Shown: one piece after another, positions 58,188 through 64,000 of the stretch
Layout: each line of letters opens with the position of its first letter
Position numbering within the stretch: position 1 is the first letter of the stretch
NCBI RefSeq assembly: GCF_036826855.1
Contig: NZ_CP104578.1
Span: 372,001 to 436,000, forward strand
DNA: 64,000 bases
Reading direction: 5' to 3'
From: Streptomyces sp. SJL17-4
GTDB lineage: Bacteria > Actinomycetota > Actinomycetes > Streptomycetales > Streptomycetaceae
Notes under the pieces: generated by a model
Seen by the model: only the letters and a program-made list of their open reading frames with translations
What the model was told of the DNA's origin: nothing
The model's database searches: none
Program-made: the position numbers and the translations under genes

Positions 58188-60154
58188 CGGTGAGCTCGGG
58201 GAGTGCGGGCTGGTACGTCCGGCGGTTGTCCGCGATGGGGCCGCGGGAGGTCGGCGGCCGGGTGGGCGACGCGGTGCGCAGGCGGCGCTGGCGGTCGGCG
58301 CTGCCGGACTGCCCGAGCGTGACCGGTGCCCGGTTCACCGCCGTGCTGCCCGCCGGGGCCCTCGCCTCGGTGCCGCCGGACGCCGCGAAGCGCCTCGTGG
58401 CCGAGGCGGACCGGCTGATGGCCGGGCACGCCGAGTACTTCGGGGTGCGCCGCGACGACCTGACCGACCCGGACTGGTGGTACGACCCGAAGACCGGGCG
58501 CCGGGCTCCGTGGGGGTACGCCTTCGACGTGCCGTACCGGAGCGAGGAGGCGGTCGGGGACATCAAGCAGATCTGGGAGCTGTCCCGGCACCAGTACCTC
58601 ACCGTGCTCGCCGCCGCCTACGCGGTCACCGGGGACGAGCGGTACGCCGAGCGGGTGGCCGGGCACCTGCGGTTGTGGTGGGCGGCCAACGCGCCGCTGC
58701 GCGGAGTGCACTGGATCAGCGGCATCGAGCTGGGGATCCGGCTGCTGTCCTGGGTGTGGGTCCGGCGGCTGCTCGACGGCTGGCCGGGCGCGGCCGCGCT
58801 GTTCGAGGACAACCCGGTGGCGCGGAAGCAGATCTGGTACCACCAGCGTTGGCTGGCCGCCTTCCCCAGCCGGGGGTCCTCGGCGAACAACCACGTCATC
58901 GCCGAGGCCGCCGGGCAGTTCGCCGCGGCCTGCGCGTTCGGCTGGTTCCCCTCCTCGGCGCGTTGGCGGGCGGACGCGATGCGGTCCCTCGAACGGCATC
59001 TGCGGAGCAACACCTTCGGCTCCGGGCTCAACCGCGAGCTGGCCACCGAGTACCACGGACTCGTCCTCGAACTGGGCCTGGCCGCGGTGGCCGAGGCGGA
59101 TGCCGCCGGCGTGGCGGTCCCGCCGACGGTCCGTCTGGTGCTGCTGCGGATGACCGACGCGCTCGCTGCGATCGTCGACGGCCGGTTACGCCCACCACGT
59201 CAGGGGGACGCGGACGACGGGCACGGTCTGATCGTGGACGGCGCGGGCACCGACCGCTGGGCCTCGCTCCTCGCCACCGGGGACGCCGTGTTCGGCCGGC
59301 TCGACTGGTGGCCGGAGGTGACCGGCACCGATGTGCGCACCCCGCTGCTCGCCGCGCTCGTCCGGCCGTACGCGAAGACGGGCCAGGGGGCGACCCGCCC
59401 GGCGCGCCGGCCGGCCCACTTCGCCGACGCGGGCATGACGATCCTGCGCGGTCCCGAGGAGATCTGGTGCCGCTGCGACGGCGGCCCGCACGGCTTCCTC
59501 TCCATCGCCGCCCATGCCCACGCGGACGCGCTCTCCGTGGAGGTGCGGCACGACGGGGTCGACGTGCTCGCCGACCCGGGGACGTTCTGCTACCACGGGC
59601 AGCCCGAGTGGCGGCAGTACTTCCGGTCGACGCTCGGCCACAACACCCTGCAGTGGGACGGCGATGACCAGTCCGTCTCCGGTGGCCCGTTCCTGTGGAC
59701 CCGGCACGCCCGCACCCGCGTCCTGGTCGCGGACCCGTCGCACGGCCCCGCCGGGGGAACGGCCCGCTGGTGCGCCGAGCACGACGGCTACCGGGGCACC
59801 GTGCACCGCCGCCGGGTGGAGCTGACCGCCGCGAGCCGGGAGCTGCGCGTGGTGGACGAGGTCCGCGGCGACCGCGGGCCCGTGCGTCTGGCGTTCCACC
59901 TCGGTCCTGCGATCTCCGCGGACCTGACGGGGAACCGGGCGGTGCTCGCCTGGACCCGGGACGGCGAGGACCGCTCCGCGGTGCTCGACCTGCCCGGGGA
60001 GCTGTCCTGGCGGGCGCATCGCGGCGAGACCCACCCGCCGCTGGGCTGGTACTCCGCGGGCTTCGGGCGCAAGGAACCCGCCACCACGCTGGTCGGCACC
60101 GGCTTCGCCGACGGCGTGTCCGGGTTCACCACCGTGCTCGGATTCCGCGGCTAG
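58184..60154 (+). CDS. Heparinase II/III-like (alginate-lyase family) protein, TTA codon
   Basis: The 656-residue protein has an alpha/alpha toroid domain (about residues 90-340, containing RELATEYHGLVLELGLA-like helices and SSANNHVIAEAAGQFAAA) and a C-terminal Hepar_II_III beta-sandwich with the key block SIAAHAHADALSVEVRHDG and DVLADPGTFCYHG. The family cleaves uronate-containing polymers by elimination; in biosynthetic clusters it may trim or epimerise the product. No signal peptide is evident, so the site of action is unclear. Codon 335 is TTA (59186-59188). The ATG overlaps the preceding stop. Confidence 0.8.
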   Translation: MTVSSGSAGWYVRRLSAMGPREVGGRVGDAVRRRRWRSALPDCPSVTGARFTAVLPAGALASVPPDAAKRLVAEADRLMAGHAEYFGVRRDDLTDPDWWYDPKTGRRAPWGYAFDVPYRSEEAVGDIKQIWELSRHQYLTVLAAAYAVTGDERYAERVAGHLRLWWAANAPLRGVHWISGIELGIRLLSWVWVRRLLDGWPGAAALFEDNPVARKQIWYHQRWLAAFPSRGSSANNHVIAEAAGQFAAACAFGWFPSSARWRADAMRSLERHLRSNTFGSGLNRELATEYHGLVLELGLAAVAEADAAGVAVPPTVRLVLLRMTDALAAIVDGRLRPPRQGDADDGHGLIVDGAGTDRWASLLATGDAVFGRLDWWPEVTGTDVRTPLLAALVRPYAKTGQGATRPARRPAHFADAGMTILRGPEEIWCRCDGGPHGFLSIAAHAHADALSVEVRHDGVDVLADPGTFCYHGQPEWRQYFRSTLGHNTLQWDGDDQSVSGGPFLWTRHARTRVLVADPSHGPAGGTARWCAEHDGYRGTVHRRRVELTAASRELRVVDEVRGDRGPVRLAFHLGPAISADLTGNRAVLAWTRDGEDRSAVLDLPGELSWRAHRGETHPPLGWYSAGFGRKEPATTLVGTGFADGVSGFTTVLGFRG

Positions 60155-60162
60155 GGGGGCGC

Positions 60163-61800
60163 GTGGGGATCAGGGGGTGGTACGGGGCGTGGGCGGTGGC
60201 ACCGCTGACGGTGGTCCTGCTGGTGGCGACCGGCTGCACGAGCACGCCGGACGCCCCGACGAAGGCGGCCGGTACGGCCGCCGGGTCCGGTACGCCCACC
60301 GGGTCGGGGGCGAGCGCCGGGTCCGGTACGCCCACCGGGTCGGGGGCGACCGCCGGGTCGGGGGCGACCGCCTCCCCCGACGCCCCCGGAGCGCCCTCCG
60401 CGTCCCCGGCCCGGGTGTGCGACCGGCCCGCGGCCGGGCCGGTGCAGGCTCCGGCGGGCGCGGTGACGGTCGACCCCGCGGTCGTCGGCGACCTGGCCGC
60501 GAAGACCGAGAACAGCCCCCCGCACACCACGTTCTGGCTTCGGCCGGGCAAGCACCGACTGGAGCCCGACCCCTACGCCCAGGTCATGGCCAAGGAGGGG
60601 AACCGCTACCTCGGCGCGCCGGGCGCGGTGCTGGACGGCCGGAAGGTCAACCAGTACGCGTTCGGCGGCACAGCCCGCGACGTCACCATCCGCCACCTGA
60701 CGGTGGAGCGCTTCGTCGCGCCGCACAACGAGGGCGTCGTCAACCACGACATGGCCGACGGGTGGGTGATCGAGCACGCGACCATCCAGTACAACTCCGG
60801 CGCCGGGCTGATGGCCGGTGCTCGCCAGCGGCTCCGCGCCAGCTGCCTGCGCGACAACGGCCAGTACGGCATGAACGCGTACAAGACCGGCGACTCGATC
60901 CGCGGCCTGGTGGTCGAGGGCAACGAGATCGTGGGCAACAACACCGACGACTGGGAGCGGCGGCAACCCGGCTGCGGCTGCACCGGCGGCATCAAGTTCT
61001 GGGCCGTCGACGGCGCCGACGTACGGGGCAACTGGGTGCACGACAACCGCGGGACCGGCTTGTGGGCCGACAACAACAACAACGACTTCCGTTTCGAGGA
61101 CAACCTGCTGGAGTCCAACGACGGTGCCGCGCTGATGTACGAGACCAGCTACAACGCGGTCATCCGGAACAACACGATCCGACGGAACAACTGGGTCGAG
61201 GGCCGCGCGTACGCCGAGGACGGCGACGACTTCCCGTACGCGACCGTCTATGTGTCCGAGGCCGGCGGTGAACCACGGATCCCGGCCCGTACGGACAGGA
61301 TCGAGATCCACGGGAACGTCCTGGAGAACAACTGGAACGGGATCACCCTGTGGGAGAACGCCGACCGGTTCTGCAACAGCCCGGCCAACACGTCGACCGG
61401 CTACTGCACCTTGCTGGTGAAGGACACCGGCCGCTGCGCGCGGCCGGCGATCGCCGTCGCACCGCTCTACGACGACTGCCGGTGGAAGACGCAGCGGGTC
61501 GACATCCACGGCAACCGCTTCGTCCTCGACCCGTCCGTCGTCGGCTGTACGACGGAGTGCGGGCGCATGGCGGTGTTCGCCGACGACGGCACCTCCCCGG
61601 ACTGGTCGCCGTACAAGGGCGGGCGGGTGGCCGAGGCGATCACCCACCACCAGCGGAACAGCTGGCACGGCAACGTCTACCGCGGACCGTGGAGCTTCGT
61701 CGCCGGCGACCGGAGCCGGACGCTGGACTCCCGGCAGTGGCAGGGCACGCCGTACCGACAGGACGCGGGCAGCAGCTTCGGCCCCCGGGCCGGTGGTTGA
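60163..61800 (+). CDS. Right-handed parallel beta-helix lipoprotein
   Basis: The 545-residue product has a lipoprotein signal with lipobox VATGC near residue 24, a low-complexity linker of Gly, Ser, Thr, Ala and Pro built from 12-residue repeats (AGSGTPTGSGAS), and a long beta-helix domain of Asn-rich turns (IVGNNTDDWE, WADNNNNDFRFEDN, IRNNTIRRNNWVEGR). Beta-helix proteins include pectate lyases and mannuronan C5-epimerases such as AlgG; the active residues cannot be assigned here. It is anchored outside the membrane where it could modify the exported polymer. GTG start with a G-rich site just upstream. Confidence 0.75.
   Translation: MGIRGWYGAWAVAPLTVVLLVATGCTSTPDAPTKAAGTAAGSGTPTGSGASAGSGTPTGSGATAGSGATASPDAPGAPSASPARVCDRPAAGPVQAPAGAVTVDPAVVGDLAAKTENSPPHTTFWLRPGKHRLEPDPYAQVMAKEGNRYLGAPGAVLDGRKVNQYAFGGTARDVTIRHLTVERFVAPHNEGVVNHDMADGWVIEHATIQYNSGAGLMAGARQRLRASCLRDNGQYGMNAYKTGDSIRGLVVEGNEIVGNNTDDWERRQPGCGCTGGIKFWAVDGADVRGNWVHDNRGTGLWADNNNNDFRFEDNLLESNDGAALMYETSYNAVIRNNTIRRNNWVEGRAYAEDGDDFPYATVYVSEAGGEPRIPARTDRIEIHGNVLENNWNGITLWENADRFCNSPANTSTGYCTLLVKDTGRCARPAIAVAPLYDDCRWKTQRVDIHGNRFVLDPSVVGCTTECGRMAVFADDGTSPDWSPYKGGRVAEAITHHQRNSWHGNVYRGPWSFVAGDRSRTLDSRQWQGTPYRQDAGSSFGPRAGG
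60280..60371 (+). repeat. 36-base coding tandem repeats in the lipoprotein linker
   Basis: Two nearly identical 36-base units (60280-60315 and 60316-60351) and a partial third encode the flexible GTPTGSGA linker between the lipid anchor and the beta-helix. Copy number in such arrays often varies between strains. Confidence 0.8.
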
Positions 61801-61801
61801 G

Positions 61802-63037
61802 ATGGACGAGGACCTGAGCCGGGACCGGCGTACGCCGAAGGCCGTCGGGATCGTCTGGGCACTCCTCGGCCTCAACACGCTCGGCTCCGCCGGGGCGAAG
61901 ACCGTCGTCGCGATCCCCCGCTCCCTCATCCAGATGGCCACCATGGGCGCGCTGGTCGCGGCGTTCGCGCTGGCGCTCGCGCTCAACGCCCGGCTGCGCA
62001 TCCGGCCCAGCGCCTTCCTGTTCCTGCTCACGCTGCTGCTCGTGCCGAGCGTGATCGCCAGCGTGCAGCTGGAGGTCGGGTTCGGCGCGTTGTTCCGCTG
62101 CGCCCGGCTGGCCCTCTTCGTCGGCACCCTGTGGCTGCTCAGCCGCTGGTGGGACGGCGGCCTGACGTTCGTCCGCCACCACATCCGGATGTACTTCGCG
62201 GTCCTGGTCCTGGTGGCCGCGGGCCTGGCCGTCTCACCGGCCACGGCCATGCCCGAGTACTACGGCGGGCGTCTGGTCGGCGCGCTGTGGCCGCTCACTC
62301 CGCCGCAGATCGGACAGTACGCCGCGGTGGTCATCGGGCTCGCCGTGCTGCTCCTGCTCGGCCGCCGGACCACCGGGTCCGGCGCCGCGGTGGTCATCGT
62401 GCCGTCCCTCGCCCTGCTCGCGATGACCCACACCCGGACGGCCACGCTCGGCCTGCTCATCGGTCTCGTGCTCGCGATCGGCTCTCTCGTCCTGACCAGC
62501 GGCGCCGCCCGCCGGTTCTTCGCCTGGGCGGTGCTGTGCGCCACGGTGGCCGCGGTGGTGTTCAGTTCCGCGCTGCGGACGTGGTTCCTGCGCGGGCAGA
62601 GCCAGGAGAACTTCGCCAACCTCACCGGCCGGGCCAAGGTCTGGGACGCCCTCCTCGCGGCCCCCCGGACGACCGGGGAGAAGGTGTTCGGCACGGGCCT
62701 GGGCGACAAGTCGTTCGACGGGCTGCCGATCGACAACAGCTGGCTGGCCGTCTACGACGAGCAGGGGCTGATCGGCGTCACCCTCGTGGCGGCGATCGTC
62801 ATCGTGCTCGGCGGTGTCGCCTTGCTGCGGCCACCGTCGCTGCCGAGGGCCTGCGCGATCTTCCTGATCAGCTACTGCGGGATCTCGTCGTACACCGAGG
62901 TGGGCCTCGGCGACGCCTCGGCGTATCTGCTCCATCTGGCCCTGGCCGCCTCGCTCCTCGCGCTCCCCGCCCCGGCCGCGCCCCTCCCGACACACGACAT
63001 CCCCCGACGACGCAGCCCGCTCCGGGCCAGGAGGTGA
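61802..63037 (+). CDS. O-antigen ligase / Wzy-like polysaccharide polymerase
   Basis: The protein of about 411 residues has ten to twelve membrane segments and one larger extracytoplasmic loop late in the sequence (LRGQSQENFANLTGRAKVW, GTGLGDKSFDGLPIDNSWL), the pattern of the O-antigen ligase/Wzy family; the NLTGRAKVW and DNSWL blocks are typical. It would join repeat units on the outer face of the membrane. The ATG at 61802 is used; GTG 61793, which overlaps the preceding stop, is the alternative. Directly followed by the second glycosyltransferase gene. Confidence 0.75.
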   Translation: MDEDLSRDRRTPKAVGIVWALLGLNTLGSAGAKTVVAIPRSLIQMATMGALVAAFALALALNARLRIRPSAFLFLLTLLLVPSVIASVQLEVGFGALFRCARLALFVGTLWLLSRWWDGGLTFVRHHIRMYFAVLVLVAAGLAVSPATAMPEYYGGRLVGALWPLTPPQIGQYAAVVIGLAVLLLLGRRTTGSGAAVVIVPSLALLAMTHTRTATLGLLIGLVLAIGSLVLTSGAARRFFAWAVLCATVAAVVFSSALRTWFLRGQSQENFANLTGRAKVWDALLAAPRTTGEKVFGTGLGDKSFDGLPIDNSWLAVYDEQGLIGVTLVAAIVIVLGGVALLRPPSLPRACAIFLISYCGISSYTEVGLGDASAYLLHLALAASLLALPAPAAPLPTHDIPRRRSPLRARR

Positions 63038-63044
63038 CCTGAGC

Positions 63045-64000
63045 ATGCATGTCCTCGTGGTCCACAACCGCTACTCATCGGCGCAGCCGAGCGGGGAGAA
63101 CAGGGTCGTCGACGAAGAGGTGGGGCTGCTGCGCGCGGCCGGCCACCGGGTCGACGTGTTCGAGCGGCGCAGCGACGACATCGCCGGCCGCTCCCTGCTG
63201 GGCAAGGTCGCGGTGCCGCTGCTGGTGCCGTGGAATCCGGCGGCCCGCGCGGAGCTCACCGCCCGGCTCCGCGCCGACCGGCCGGACGTGGTGCACGTCC
63301 ACAACGTGTTCCCGCTCCTGTCGCCGGCGGTCCTCGCCGCCTGCGCGGACGTGGGTGTGCCCGTCGTCGCCACGCTGCACAACTACACCCAGGTCTGCCC
63401 GCCCGGCACGCTGCACCGGGACGGCCGGCAGTGCACCGAGTGCGTCGGGCCGGCGCTGCCGCTGCCCGCCGTCCGGCACGGCTGCTACCGCGGCTCCCGG
63501 CTCGCGACCGTTCCGCTCGCGGTCAGCCTGTCGGTCAACCGGCGGCGCTGGTGGACCGGCGTCGAGCGGTTCCTCTGCATCTCCGCGGCGCAGCGCGACG
63601 TCCTGGTGCGGTCCGGCATGCCGCCCGAGCGGCTCGCGGTGAAGCACAACTTCGTACCCGACCCGGGAACCGTACGGACGGGCGCCGGCGAGCAGCTGCT
63701 CTTCCTCGGCCGCCTCGCGGAGGCCAAGGGCATCCGGCTGCTCATGGCCACGTGGGACGAGATCGCCGCGGCCGGCGGTGTGGGCGTGCCGCTCGTGATC
63801 GCGGGGGCGGGGCCGCTGGAGCGCGAGGTGACCGCCTGGGCGGCGGGCCGGGACGACGTGCGGTACGCCGGCCTGTGGGACCCGGCGGAGTGCCGGCGGG
63901 CCGTCGCGCGGTCGGTGGCCGTGGTGGCTCCCTCGCTGGCCATGGAGACGTTCGGCCTGGTGGTCGCGGAGGCGATGGCGGCCGGGGTGCCGGCCGTCGC
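63045..64000 (+). CDS. Glycosyltransferase family 4, partial at the right edge
   Basis: The reading frame is open from an ATG at 63045 to the window end (318 codons). The ribosome-binding site GGAGGTGA at 63030-63037 is near-perfect and contains the stop of the upstream gene. The product starts MHVLVVHNRYSSAQPSGEN, has DVVHVHNVFPLLSPAVLAA, VVATLHNYTQVCPPG, and the donor-site part LFLGRLAEAKGIRLLM and MAMETFGLVVAEAM-like residues near the end, as in GT4 enzymes. Several cysteines (QVCPPG, CTECVG) cluster mid-protein. It continues the exopolysaccharide operon. Confidence 0.8.
   Translation, partial: MHVLVVHNRYSSAQPSGENRVVDEEVGLLRAAGHRVDVFERRSDDIAGRSLLGKVAVPLLVPWNPAARAELTARLRADRPDVVHVHNVFPLLSPAVLAACADVGVPVVATLHNYTQVCPPGTLHRDGRQCTECVGPALPLPAVRHGCYRGSRLATVPLAVSLSVNRRRWWTGVERFLCISAAQRDVLVRSGMPPERLAVKHNFVPDPGTVRTGAGEQLLFLGRLAEAKGIRLLMATWDEIAAAGGVGVPLVIAGAGPLEREVTAWAAGRDDVRYAGLWDPAECRRAVARSVAVVAPSLAMETFGLVVAEAMAAGVPAV

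Overview
The window is chromosomal DNA of a Streptomyces or a very close actinomycete. Base composition is very high in G+C, codons end almost always in G or C, GTG and TTG starts are common, many neighbours are joined by ATGA/GTGA overlaps, and the rare leucine codon TTA appears only in selected genes, as expected of an organism that uses the bldA tRNA as a developmental switch. I see no rRNA, tRNA, CRISPR array, insertion sequence or prophage.

Layout. 1-8.7 kb: a partial unknown gene, two small ORFs, a translationally coupled pair of cysteine-rich membrane-anchored proteins, a DUF4246 protein, a DUF2254 membrane protein, an aldo/keto reductase and a DUF475/TerC-like membrane protein. 8.9-18.0 kb: a candidate natural-product locus. 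A luciferase-like monooxygenase and a histidine phosphatase face a tight minus-strand run of a cucumopine-synthase-like protein, an FAD amine oxidase/dehydrogenase, a LuxE-like acyl ligase and a LuxC-like acyl reductase, with a large LAL regulator beside it. 18.1-22.5 kb: a short-chain dehydrogenase, a quinone oxidoreductase, a GlxA-type AraC regulator and a cation/proton antiporter. 22.6-29.8 kb: a betB-betA-proV-(36-codon ORF)-proW-proX operon that oxidises choline to glycine betaine and imports osmolytes. 29.9-34.6 kb: DUF1232 protein, MFS exporter with divergent ArsR regulator, FMN reductase with divergent MerR regulator, secreted tripeptidyl-peptidase-like hydrolase. 34.8-39.6 kb: a glycerolipid module (diacylglycerol kinase, alkyl-DHAP-synthase-like flavoprotein, TetR, glycerol-3-phosphate dehydrogenase). 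39.6-46.5 kb: HAD phosphatase, PAS/GAF/SpoIIE phosphatase, and a DeoR/LacI-type regulator divergent from a secreted family 8 polysaccharide lyase.

46.9 kb to the right edge is one co-directional exopolysaccharide cluster that continues beyond the window: initiating sugar-phosphate transferase, GDP-mannose/UDP-glucose dehydrogenase (closest to AlgD by motifs), glycosyltransferase, two Wzz-like chain-length proteins with degenerate kinase domains, asparagine-synthase-like amidotransferase, bi-domain oxidoreductase, heparinase/alginate-lyase-like protein, beta-helix lipoprotein, polymerase/ligase and a second glycosyltransferase. Together they would make, amidate or trim, and export a uronate-containing polymer.

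The most interesting points are (1) the cucumopine-synthase/LuxC/LuxE/flavoenzyme locus, whose gene set suggests acid activation, reduction to an aldehyde and cyclising condensation with an amine; (2) TTA codons concentrated in that locus (three within eight codons of its regulator) and again in three exopolysaccharide genes, implying bldA control of both; and (3) repeated hairpin-plus-ribosome-binding-site leaders in front of the first two exopolysaccharide genes.
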